DNA of 64,000 nucleotides from Candidatus Goldiibacteriota bacterium. Lineage in GTDB: Bacteria > Oederibacteriota > PGYV01 > DSYL01. Location of the stretch: positions 69,275 through 133,274 of the forward strand of contig JAGNJD010000001.1 of the NCBI GenBank assembly GCA_018000835.1, given 5' to 3'. Below are positions 27,603-35,930 of the stretch, in pieces. Position numbers and translations under genes: made by a program. The notes beneath the pieces were generated by a model. It was not told where the DNA came from. It searched no databases and worked only from the letters and a program-made list of their open reading frames with translations. How positions within the stretch are numbered: position 1 is the first letter of the stretch; every line of letters starts with the position of its first letter.

Positions 27603-28454
27603 ATGAAAAAATTTAATATTTTTTTACTTTTCCCTATATTTACTTTTAACGCTGCTGGTTATAGTCAGTCAACACAAGCATCGCCGGTTTCAATTACGTC
27701 AGTAGCGTTAACCGCCACTGTTGCTCCAACCAACGAGCACTTAACATACGGCTGCCCTGCTTGCCAAGGAACGCTGCTTACCCGGGTTGGATATGTCTTT
27801 TGCTATGACAATACCAAGAAAGTGTCCCTTGGGGTAGCCTATCACCTCACAAAAGACGACCTTAACGGACTTGAGAAACGCTCTAATTACAAATTCCTAG
27901 CGGATCCTGCATTGCCACCTGTCGAGCGAGCAGAGAACAAGGACTATAACAAAAGCGGATACGACAAAGGGGCACATGTGTCCGGCCGCAGATCAAGCCC
28001 GCAATGCCACAACCATGAAAGAATGCTTTTACCTATCGAATATGTGCCCACAATAGCTTCAACTCAACCGGCACCCATGGGAAAACTACTGGTGGGAACT
28101 AAAATAAGGGCCTTGGCAGCCAAAGATGGCGAAATTTGGGTCTATGTAGGCCCCATATTTGAAAAAGACCCATCTGGAATGGCTTTTAAACTCGAAAAAA
28201 CGATAGGTAAGAACCAGATATGGATACCTTGGGGCTTTTACAAAATAGTAGTATTCAAGGATCGTGGACAACTGCAGGCTTTGGCGTTTCAGTATATGAA
28301 CCAAGACGAGACAAACGACTTCTATGCACACGAAACAACCATAGATAACATTCAATATGAAACTGGTCTTGATTTCTTAAATGCTCTTTCAAAAAATATG
28401 AAACTGACAAAAGAAAAATTATCAAAACAAGAATTAAATAATCCATTAAATTAA
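27603..28454 (+). CDS. Exported DNA/RNA non-specific endonuclease (NUC family)
   Basis: A signal peptide (residues 1-22) precedes a Thr-rich linker and a CPACQG zinc-knuckle-like turn. The NUC fold is recognisable by GEIWVYVGPIFEKD and NQIWIPWGFYKIVVF, which match the beta strands of the EndoG/NucA family. The active-site segment reads YDKGAHVSG (Asp121, His125) instead of the usual DRGH, with one extra residue, so catalysis should be checked. The start codon directly follows the stop of the previous gene, which indicates translational coupling. It may degrade DNA in the periplasm or, if released, in the cell. Confidence 0.7.
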   Translation: MKKFNIFLLFPIFTFNAAGYSQSTQASPVSITSVALTATVAPTNEHLTYGCPACQGTLLTRVGYVFCYDNTKKVSLGVAYHLTKDDLNGLEKRSNYKFLADPALPPVERAENKDYNKSGYDKGAHVSGRRSSPQCHNHERMLLPIEYVPTIASTQPAPMGKLLVGTKIRALAAKDGEIWVYVGPIFEKDPSGMAFKLEKTIGKNQIWIPWGFYKIVVFKDRGQLQALAFQYMNQDETNDFYAHETTIDNIQYETGLDFLNALSKNMKLTKEKLSKQELNNPLN

Positions 28455-28470
28455 TAAAGGAGGATTCAAT

Positions 28471-29289
28471 ATGGACATAAAAACATGTTCTATAGAAGAA
28501 CTGGCCGATTATATATTAAGTCTATATAAAACTGGTGAAAATCGTAACGGCGATTTCAACAATTTAATCGGCAGTTATTTACAGCAGTTGTGGGGTCCAA
28601 ATATTGAAACCATTCCTGGTGGATATGTTGTGAATGAAGGTCCCCAAAAAGAATTAAAAGAAAAAGCTTATGAAGCAGCTCATCTTCTCGAAAGAAATGA
28701 TTTGCTTGTTGTTGATCCCGAACAAAGACATGGATATTTCTTAAATTTAACCAGTTCAGGAAAGCAAAAAACTTTAAAACAAGTTCTTTTAGAAAGAGAG
28801 ACAAGCGAATCAGAAAAATATACTGATTCCTTAACAGGATTGAAAAACAGGCGTTATTTTGATGAAAAAATAAAACCAATTATTGAAAAAGGAAAAGATC
28901 ATATGATAGTTTTGGAAGTAGATATTGATTTCTTTAAAAAAATTAATGATACTTACGGCCATCCAATTGGTGATGAGGTATTAAAGAAAGCTGCTAGAAT
29001 TGGAAATGATGTTTTTGATGGTAATTTTGTAAGATATGGCGGAGAAGAATTTTATGGTATAATATACTCAGACAAAATTGAAGCTTTAAAGATAATTATC
29101 AAATTTAAGGACCGGATACAAAATGAAGTAAACAAAATAAATAAAGAGATAAGTAATGAAATCACATGTTCAATAGGGGTTGCTGAAGTATCACCAGAAG
29201 GTTCAGAATACAAATCTTTTATTAAAACTATTGATGATCGTTTATATAGTTCAAAAAGAAAAGGCCGAAATAGTATTACCTTTGAATAA
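28471..29289 (+). CDS. GGDEF-domain protein (probable diguanylate cyclase)
   Basis: The C-terminal half is a GGDEF domain beginning TDSLTGLKNRRYF. The metal ligands are in EVDIDFFKKINDTYGH (residues 149-164) and the active loop is RYGGEEF (GGEEF at 190-194), so it should make c-di-GMP from GTP. There is no RxxD inhibitory site directly upstream of the loop. The N-terminal ~110 residues are a helix-rich domain, with KELKEKAYEAAHLLERNDLLVV and YFLNLTSSGKQ suggesting a winged helix; no sensor domain or membrane anchor is seen. It is the last gene of the lexA1 block, 16 bases after the nuclease gene. It might supply a signal nucleotide to the defence genes, but this is only inference. Confidence 0.85.
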   Translation: MDIKTCSIEELADYILSLYKTGENRNGDFNNLIGSYLQQLWGPNIETIPGGYVVNEGPQKELKEKAYEAAHLLERNDLLVVDPEQRHGYFLNLTSSGKQKTLKQVLLERETSESEKYTDSLTGLKNRRYFDEKIKPIIEKGKDHMIVLEVDIDFFKKINDTYGHPIGDEVLKKAARIGNDVFDGNFVRYGGEEFYGIIYSDKIEALKIIIKFKDRIQNEVNKINKEISNEITCSIGVAEVSPEGSEYKSFIKTIDDRLYSSKRKGRNSITFE

Positions 29290-29487
29290 TTTTACTAAAT
29301 TATTAATTTCTCTTGGGAAAAAATAGCGATTGTATCTGGACAAATAAAAATTAAACGCCATTCTTATATTGTGCATAATAAAAGCTACAATCGCCCATTA
29401 TTTAATTTCGCATAAAATACTTTATGCGAAATTAACTTAACTGGCTGCGGTCAATCCCTTAGAATACCAAAAACAGATCGTAAGGAT
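29290..29487. other. Spacer after the plus-strand defence block
   Basis: AT-rich, convergent with the minus-strand block. It includes GCGAAATTAACTT and nearby TTTCGCATAAAATACTTTATGCGAAA, a short palindromic stretch (about 29406-29431) that could terminate transcription from both sides. No gene is seen. Confidence 0.4.
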
Positions 29488-29791
29488 AGGCTTGAGTGTC
29501 AGACCTTGAATTTACACCTGACGTTTTACCCCTATAACATATTCCCTCCTTATCGCTGCTATTTCTTTTCTTCTTTTCCCTCCCTTTTCATTTTCATCCC
29601 TTACCTTTTTAAACATCCGTCCCACGCCTCCGGGATTTAAGTCCCCGAGAATCCGACCTATTTATGTATTGCATTGCCTGCGACATATTCGGTAATTTAA
29701 TCTCTGTAAGAAAATGATACGCATATCCGGTATAAATATCCTCAGTGGCCTGCCCATCTTTTTACCTCTTATTATTTATATCCTTTAATTA
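29488..29791 (-). pseudogene. Remnant of REP-associated tyrosine transposase, internally deleted copy
   Basis: This segment is nearly identical to parts of 49891-50329 (same orientation) but lacks about 140 central bases that encode the catalytic Tyr region. On the minus strand the fragments MGRPLRIF... and MSQAMQYIDRPDSRGLKSRR are recognisable. It is bounded on the left by GTGTCAGACCTTGAA and on the right (29825-29846) by the reverse complement of the same motif, 20 of 22 bases matching, which look like element termini. A short reading frame MGISNEIKEKVIAAI (about 29855-29898 minus) is also cut short here. Confidence 0.7.
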
Positions 29792-29824
29792 AATGTTTTT
29801 ATATAATTCCTGCTTCATTATCAA

Positions 29825-29846
29825 GTGTATTTTCAAGGTCTGACAC
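29825..29846. repeat. Inverted terminal motif of the transposase remnant
   Basis: CAAGGTCTGACAC lies here in opposite orientation to GTGTCAGACCTTG at 29495. A similar AGTCACAAGTCAAGATCTGACACC follows at 29932-29955. Confidence 0.5.
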
Positions 29847-29980
29847 CTTTTATATTGCCGCAATTACCTTTTCTTTTATTTCGTTCGAAATCCCCATATC
29901 ATCATCTCCTTATTGAATGAATCCTAAAGTAGTCACAAGTCAAGATCTGACACCAATCACTGGGGGCCCTGAAGGTCTTT

Positions 29981-30532
29981 TCATGCATTAACATTGAGAC
30001 TTTTACCCAATCGTATTATAGAGTTAGCTAATATTTTAATACCTTTATCATCATACATAAGTTCACTAGCATTTAACATGTTATTATTTTTTAAATTTTC
30101 ATATAATAACTTTATTTTATTTTCCATTGATTGATTTAACGTTGAATTGATCGTATTAATAATTATTGGTTCTAATTGTTTTCTATATTTTTCTGGAATT
30201 TGTATTTGTATTATATCTCGATTTACAGTTTTTTCGACGAACATGATAATAGCAGATATTAATAGTGAACTAGTTAATTCTAAAATAAAACTACCCTTTT
30301 CAACTGATCTTAAAATTAATGCATCCTGATATTTATCTGCAAATCTTCTATAAGTCACTTGTAATCTTTTAGCCTTTAGCTTATTAAAACTAATAAAATA
30401 AAATGCATTTATTAGGGCGTTTAAATCCACTAATAAATATGCAAGATTAAAAACATTTGTAAATCTTTTTAATATCTTGACACTGAATTCTATAACAGTC
30501 GTTTTATCTTGCTCTGGTAATTTCATTTTCAT
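29981..30532 (-). CDS. Hypothetical protein with a hydrophobic helix
   Basis: I do not recognise this 183-residue protein. It is Ile/Asn/Lys-rich. The centre has ILRSVEKGSFILELTSSLLISAIIMFVEK, where a 'xxVEKGSFxLEL' pattern precedes a hydrophobic helix (about residues 85-102). The C-terminal part is helical. It lies 83 bases after the TPR/cold-shock-like gene and may be the last gene of the type I restriction operon. It could be membrane-associated; no catalytic motif is visible. Confidence 0.5.
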   Translation of the reverse strand: MKMKLPEQDKTTVIEFSVKILKRFTNVFNLAYLLVDLNALINAFYFISFNKLKAKRLQVTYRRFADKYQDALILRSVEKGSFILELTSSLLISAIIMFVEKTVNRDIIQIQIPEKYRKQLEPIIINTINSTLNQSMENKIKLLYENLKNNNMLNASELMYDDKGIKILANSIIRLGKSLNVNA

Positions 30533-30615
30533 ATCTCGTAGAACCTCCTTAATAATTAAATATATTCAAATACAAAAAATCCTACTTATGACTGCATCAG
30601 CAATGTTCGGTTCAT

Positions 30616-31911
30616 CTAATTCTCCTTCTTAACATTTATTGCTTTCCAGGATTTTATGTTTTTCTTTTTATCAAATGATGGAATCGCATCAAATTTTACA
30701 ACAGCATTGTTTTCACAATCTTTAGGCAGTTTTTCTTTTAGACAATAAATTTTTTCATTTCCAGTAACTATATAGCAAAATACTTTTTCTTTTTCCGTCA
30801 TAAAAATTGAACCAATTAAATCTCTCCTCGGCTTTCTGTCATCTTTAATATCTAACTTTCTTTCTTCGCTAGATTTTACACCCCAATATTGCTGACATTT
30901 TGTTAAAGCTTCCTGTTTAGTCTTTGGAACAATATATGTTACTATTTTATTCTTTAACATATTTATTTTAGCTTCTACTGTATTTGGGACTTTCCAAACA
31001 GCATCAATTCTGACAAACTTTTCTAAAATATAATGATCTAAAGCTTCTTCCTCTTTTCCAATACGTTCACAAATTTCGCCGATTTCCTCAAATACACTTA
31101 CATCCATTTCTAATTTTCTATTTGATCTCGCGGCATCATACATCATATTAAGAGCTTCTTCTGGTCTGCCTAAATCTTTAACTAATCTTGCATAATCAGC
31201 CTTTATCCACCAATCAACTTTATGACCTAAACAAAGTGTTTTATATAATTCTTCAGATTCTTTTAATTTTCCCTTTTTATGAAGAGCTGAAGCTTCTAAT
31301 CTAATAAAATACTTATTAATTTTTGGATATTTCCCCTTAATTTTCGATAATAATTCGAGAGCCTCATCACATCTATTTAATTCCACTAAAGCTGTTATTT
31401 TAGCATTATACCATCTTGCTTGTTCAGGCCAGTCATTTTCGGACGATTCATCTAATTTATCGTTTAATTTCTCAGGTTCTAGTTTATCAGACCAAAAAAT
31501 AACTTTATCCCATTTTTTTTGTGATTTATTTACTTTAATAATGGCAAAAATGGTTTTTTTTCTTGGCAATTCATCAGGAAGATAATTTAGTATTTTTTCA
31601 GCGCATTGCTCAACTTCAGCGAGATTCTTATTATTATTTAAAATAAATTGAATATAAGTCCAAATTACTTCACTTTTAATCCAATTAAATCCTTCTTTTT
31701 GCCATTCACTACTATGTTTTGCTTCTAATTCTTTTGCTAAATTCAATGCCTTTTCTTTTTCGCCTAGTTTTCTTAAACAATATAAACTTCCTGCTTCAAT
31801 TTTCTCATCTCTTTCTTTCCATGTTTTTCTATATAATTCAAGAGCTTCTTTGTATTTTTTTCCCTTTCTTAACTTTTCTGCCTCTTGCCTTATATTTAAA
31901 TCTATTTCCAT
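30616..31911 (-). CDS. TPR protein with C-terminal cold-shock/OB-like domain
   Basis: Residues 1-320 are TPR-like helical repeats (YKEALELYRKTWKERDE, DEALELLSKIKGKYPKI, LKESEELYKTLCLGHKV, PEEALNMMYDAARSNRK, EEALDHYILEKF). The last ~70 residues, from GSIFMTEKEKVFCYIVTGNEKIYC to VVKFDAIPSFDKKKNIKSWKAINV, follow the cold-shock-domain pattern, though weakly, and may bind nucleic acid. The gene is 9 bases behind the RNase HII/PIN gene and probably belongs to the same operon. Its role could be as a scaffold that brings the nuclease to its substrate; this is inference. Confidence 0.65.
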   Translation of the reverse strand: MEIDLNIRQEAEKLRKGKKYKEALELYRKTWKERDEKIEAGSLYCLRKLGEKEKALNLAKELEAKHSSEWQKEGFNWIKSEVIWTYIQFILNNNKNLAEVEQCAEKILNYLPDELPRKKTIFAIIKVNKSQKKWDKVIFWSDKLEPEKLNDKLDESSENDWPEQARWYNAKITALVELNRCDEALELLSKIKGKYPKINKYFIRLEASALHKKGKLKESEELYKTLCLGHKVDWWIKADYARLVKDLGRPEEALNMMYDAARSNRKLEMDVSVFEEIGEICERIGKEEEALDHYILEKFVRIDAVWKVPNTVEAKINMLKNKIVTYIVPKTKQEALTKCQQYWGVKSSEERKLDIKDDRKPRRDLIGSIFMTEKEKVFCYIVTGNEKIYCLKEKLPKDCENNAVVKFDAIPSFDKKKNIKSWKAINVKKEN

Positions 31912-31920
31912 TTTTTTAAC

Positions 31921-33420
31921 CTACATTGTTATATAAAATATATTTTTACCCATTGCATTTAATTTCATTCCTTTATCACGAGTAATTAATATTGCATTAT
32001 ATTTCAAAGCATCATCAAGTATCATTTCATCTCTTATTATATTTGATAAATTATCTCCAATTTCTTCAACCTTGCCAGGCGTTTCAATCTTTATTCTTCC
32101 CTCATTAGCTATTTTTACTAACCGATCAAGTTCGCTCTTACCACCTGGATTATCACATTCTTTACGCACTATTGGCGTTATAATAAAAATAAAACCTTCA
32201 AAAAATCTATTTGATTCTAAATCCTTAGATAATAAGCCGCTTCGAATAATATTACTATCGGGGAGTATATATCCACAATAATATTTTAATATCGGTTTTA
32301 ATTCTTCAGGATCAATAAATTCATCACAGCACATCATTTTCTTTCCTTTATCAATAATATATTGGAAGCTTTTTGTTGTTTTTTTACATTTGGGACATAA
32401 AATAGAAAGAGCTTTAATTGATAAATTCCCTTTATCAAATTCCTGTTCAAATTCAGCTGATAATAAAGATTCATCCAAATCCGGCATTTCTTTAGTCGTT
32501 TTTTCTTTATTTCCTTCTATTTCTTTAATAGTTTTATAGGACTTTTTAATAAACCATGGCCAGTCTTTTTTACTTTCATACCAAACATTTAACCAATTAA
32601 TAGTTTGAGAGTCATTTAAATTACCAGTACCTATAGATTTTCCATCTGCTAGGTAATTTTGATCATTATTTATTGACTCGACTTCTCTTTCTCGTTCTCG
32701 TTTTGATAATAGTGATGCAACTTTTGTTTCCAAATAAATATCTTCTGATTGAGTAATTACTATTATTTCGGCTCCCATTTTCTGCAATAAATCTAAAAAA
32801 CTTTTTAATTTAGTTCCGATTTTATAATTATCTACAACTATTCTACACTTACTTATATCAACTTTTCTCATAAATTGATTTAAAATTCTTTGATATGTGA
32901 TATCCATTAATTTATTTATATTATATCTATCTACCTCTGATGGTGGTATTTTAATAATTATAGAATCGAAGCCAACAGAAATATAATTATTTAATCTTAA
33001 ATATATATCATCCCAAAACTTAAAATTATGTCTTTTTTTTGTATCAGCACCTCCTATGCAAACACTTATTTTGTCAAATAAATTCGTGGGAAAAACAACC
33101 CCAGCCAAAACAATATTACCAACCACTTCCCCTTTTCCGGTTTCATCAAGGCCTATAACATATTCCTTATCTGTTTTAATATAGGTTGATTTCATATTAT
33201 TGTCAATATATTCATATGCTTTTCTTACTTCAGTATTTTTTGATTTAGAATCAGTTCCAAAAATAGTGTTGTAATTATAACAAGTTATAATTACATCAAA
33301 AAATTGAATTCTCCACGATATTTTTAAATCTTTTATTTCAATTACTTTCCCATTATGATCTATTAAATATTGAAATATTTGTTTAACACTTTCCTCAGAT
33401 ATTTTTTTCCAAGTCGGCAT
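31921..33420 (-). CDS. RNase HII-like domain fused to a zinc knuckle and a PIN domain
   Basis: After a ~85-residue N-terminal part the protein has an RNase HII/HIII-like core: IGLDETGKGEVVGNIVLAGV (Asp92-Glu93), IVVDNYK (Asp197), and SEDIYLETKVASLLSKRERE (Asp227), then GTGNLND and FIKKSYKTIK, which match the order and spacing of RNase HII motifs. Two Cys pairs follow (CPKC at 342-345, CC at 364-365), and the C-terminal ~115 residues form a PIN-like nuclease domain with Asp388 (LPDSN), Glu421 (VRKEC), Asp464/469/470 and Asp482 (ITRDKGM). A fusion of two RNase folds is unusual. The ATG follows the HsdMS stop with no gap. It may cut RNA:DNA hybrids and RNA as part of, or beside, the restriction system. 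Confidence 0.78.
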   Translation of the reverse strand: MPTWKKISEESVKQIFQYLIDHNGKVIEIKDLKISWRIQFFDVIITCYNYNTIFGTDSKSKNTEVRKAYEYIDNNMKSTYIKTDKEYVIGLDETGKGEVVGNIVLAGVVFPTNLFDKISVCIGGADTKKRHNFKFWDDIYLRLNNYISVGFDSIIIKIPPSEVDRYNINKLMDITYQRILNQFMRKVDISKCRIVVDNYKIGTKLKSFLDLLQKMGAEIIVITQSEDIYLETKVASLLSKREREREVESINNDQNYLADGKSIGTGNLNDSQTINWLNVWYESKKDWPWFIKKSYKTIKEIEGNKEKTTKEMPDLDESLLSAEFEQEFDKGNLSIKALSILCPKCKKTTKSFQYIIDKGKKMMCCDEFIDPEELKPILKYYCGYILPDSNIIRSGLLSKDLESNRFFEGFIFIITPIVRKECDNPGGKSELDRLVKIANEGRIKIETPGKVEEIGDNLSNIIRDEMILDDALKYNAILITRDKGMKLNAMGKNIFYITM

Positions 33421-35922
33421 TTATAATCCCCATCCTCTATCAATAGCCTGTCTAATTTTATCTTCATAAATCCTTATTAATTCTCGGCAGGAGTAGATGG
33501 ATTTGCGTTCTGATTCAATTTTTTCAATTATTTCTTTTTGTCTCTCGATAGTCGGAACGGGAATTTGAATTTTGACTATTGTGTTTGCATTAAATTGCGG
33601 TTGAGCTCCTCCTTGTACTAATTTATTTTTTTGTCTTAGATAATCATCACTACGAGTAAAATACCAGTAATATTTATTTAAAATTTTTGTATTATCAAAC
33701 TCTAGTTTTATTAAAAATGACGCATATATAGCTGGATATTCTTTTTCAAACAATAACGTCTTTCCATATGTTGCCCCAATCCGTGCTACTAATAAATCAT
33801 CTTTGTTTAACAAATATGGCTTCATTTCTTTATTAAAAACAACAAACTCAGAATCATCATCCCTAAGTTCTCCATCTTCATTTATATCAGTAATTCTTAT
33901 ATATCTAATGTTTCCTTTGCTATTGTTCTTATTTGTATACCCATATGATAATTTACAAATACTACCCAATTCTTTTCTTTCGTAGTTTTCATCGATATTA
34001 ATCTGCGGTTTCCAGTTGTCGACGACCATTCTTGCGCCGTCGATGATTTTTTGATATCCTTCAATCTCCGCAACAATTTCCCGCTGGACTTCTAAAGGGG
34101 GTAAAGGAATTTGAATCTTTTTAATCGAAAGGTTTATCCCGCCTTGAGCAGCACCAACTTTATGACTTAATAATAAATCTTGCCCCTTTACAGATTGAAT
34201 TATTCTAAATAAATATTTTGGAACGATTTTGTTTCGAATTGGTCTTAAAATAAATACATGTTCATTAACGGCTACATCTTTAAATCCATAGCTTTGATCA
34301 TAAAATGCTGTTTTCCCAGTTGTTGCACCGTCTTTCACAACTAAAATATCATCTATTTGAATCTTCCCATTCTTTAACCTTTTATAAAAATCCTCAGGTA
34401 TATATTTAGGAGTTGAAATATCTATTTTACCACTTGAATTTAAATGCTCTCCGCCAATACTTAAAACGCCATGAGTTACTGCCCCTCCTTTAGGTCTTGC
34501 TCCAGTTGAAATTTCACACACATCTTCAATTTTTACCATCGGCCATTTTTGAGTACCCCTTACTTCCACAACCCTATACCTATCCCCTGTCAAATTATAT
34601 TCGCCGTTTTCAGCAAGCTTGGATTTGGGGACAACAGAACAAATGGCGGATTTTTTAACCTCTTTCGAGACAGGTGCAAGGCCTGTCTCTACATTTACAA
34701 TATATTTCTTCATTACTTCTGCCGCTTCCGGCAGATCATTCTGGTCTATCGGTCTTCTCTGTGCGCCAAGGTCAAATCCGTCGTTTTCGATTTTCACAAA
34801 CAAAATTTCCTTCACTTTCTTTGCTATTTCCCTATCCATAAATAAAATACTCGTCTTTACCCCTGCATACGGATTAAAAACGCCGGCAGGCAGCGATGCA
34901 ACAGCCCAGAGGTAATTTTCTTCTACAAGTTTTTTCCGGAGCGCCTTATACGCATTTGCGGACTGGAAAATAATTCCCTCCGGCACAATTACAGCTGCCC
35001 TGCCTTTCAGGTTCAGGTGTTCCATTATATAATCTACAAACAAAACTTCTGACCGGTTTGCCTGTATAGAAAACCTTTTATGCGGTTTTATCCCGCCTTT
35101 TGGAGTCATAAAAGGCGGATTTGCTAAAATCACATCAAAATTATCATTCCACCTGTCTTCATTTGTAAGTGTATCGTATTCATAAATCTTGGGGGACTGG
35201 AAACCATGCAAATACATATTTACAAGCGATAACCTGACCATATCAGGCGAAATATCATACCCGATGAAATTTTTCATTATTTTTTCTTTTTCAGCAGGGC
35301 TTAACTTATCCCCTTTTACTTTCTTCATATTCTGCCTGAGAATAAAATTATACGAAGAAATCAAAAAACCGGCTGTTCCGCAGGCAGGGTCGAGCACGCT
35401 TTCGTTTTTCTTCGGCTGCACCACATCCACCATAAAATCTATTATATGCCTGGGCGTGCGGAACTGTCCTGCCTCTCCCTGCGCGCCCATAATAGAAAGC
35501 AAATATTCGAATGCGTCGCCGAGGTTTTCGCTGTGGTCGTACTGGAACCCGCTGATTTCCTTTAAAAATAAATTCAATGTTTCCGGATCCCTGTATGGAA
35601 GGAATGCATCCTTAAAAATATCCCTGAAAAGCTGCGGGATATTTTTATTCTGGTTCATCGAAGTAATAGATTCGCCGTAAAGGTTAAGGCGTTCCTGTCC
35701 CCCTATTTTACTGTCCATAAGCTTTGGCCATGCGTATTTAGAATATTTCCCCGTAAAAAACAAAGGTTTTCCGCCTATTTCTTCGGATTCCTTGTCCATG
35801 TCGTCCATGAATTTATAAATAAGTGCTATGGTTATCTGCTCGACCTGCGCTTTTGGGTCTGGGATCTTGCCTACGAGAATATCCCTGCAATTATCTATTT
35901 TCCGCCTTGTTTCGCCGTCCAT
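33421..35922 (-). CDS. Type I restriction-modification HsdM-HsdS fusion
   Basis: Residues 1-430 are an HsdM N6-adenine methylase: helical N-terminus, SAM motif DPACGTAGFL (about 180) and catalytic NPPF (about 269), with IVPEGIIF following. Residues about 455-833 hold two target-recognition domains separated by a helical spacer, each of the HsdS type (WPMVKIEDVCEISTGARPKGG ... IPLPPLEVQREIVAEIEGY and KELGSICKLSYGY ... IPVPTIERQKEIIEKIE). So one chain provides both modification and specificity. Between the two parts lies an in-frame hairpin repeat (34667-34689) that encodes ETGLAPVSKEVKK. It follows hsdR by 8 bases. The missing separate hsdS is accounted for by the fusion. Confidence 0.92.
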   Translation of the reverse strand: MDGETRRKIDNCRDILVGKIPDPKAQVEQITIALIYKFMDDMDKESEEIGGKPLFFTGKYSKYAWPKLMDSKIGGQERLNLYGESITSMNQNKNIPQLFRDIFKDAFLPYRDPETLNLFLKEISGFQYDHSENLGDAFEYLLSIMGAQGEAGQFRTPRHIIDFMVDVVQPKKNESVLDPACGTAGFLISSYNFILRQNMKKVKGDKLSPAEKEKIMKNFIGYDISPDMVRLSLVNMYLHGFQSPKIYEYDTLTNEDRWNDNFDVILANPPFMTPKGGIKPHKRFSIQANRSEVLFVDYIMEHLNLKGRAAVIVPEGIIFQSANAYKALRKKLVEENYLWAVASLPAGVFNPYAGVKTSILFMDREIAKKVKEILFVKIENDGFDLGAQRRPIDQNDLPEAAEVMKKYIVNVETGLAPVSKEVKKSAICSVVPKSKLAENGEYNLTGDRYRVVEVRGTQKWPMVKIEDVCEISTGARPKGGAVTHGVLSIGGEHLNSSGKIDISTPKYIPEDFYKRLKNGKIQIDDILVVKDGATTGKTAFYDQSYGFKDVAVNEHVFILRPIRNKIVPKYLFRIIQSVKGQDLLLSHKVGAAQGGINLSIKKIQIPLPPLEVQREIVAEIEGYQKIIDGARMVVDNWKPQINIDENYERKELGSICKLSYGYTNKNNSKGNIRYIRITDINEDGELRDDDSEFVVFNKEMKPYLLNKDDLLVARIGATYGKTLLFEKEYPAIYASFLIKLEFDNTKILNKYYWYFTRSDDYLRQKNKLVQGGAQPQFNANTIVKIQIPVPTIERQKEIIEKIESERKSIYSCRELIRIYEDKIRQAIDRGWGL
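34667..34689. repeat. REP-like palindrome inside the HsdM-HsdS gene
   Basis: GAGACAGG-TGCAAGG-CCTGTCTC is a perfect 8-bp hairpin. It is translated in frame at the methylase/specificity junction. This type of 'GAGACAGGC...GCCTGTCTC' palindrome is often intergenic in bacteria; here it has landed in a gene without breaking it. Confidence 0.6.
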
Positions 35923-35930
35923 TCTTGCTC

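Noticed and set aside
29290-29487. A further small gene after the GGDEF gene
   Set aside because: No frame with a start, ribosome site and sensible composition was found.
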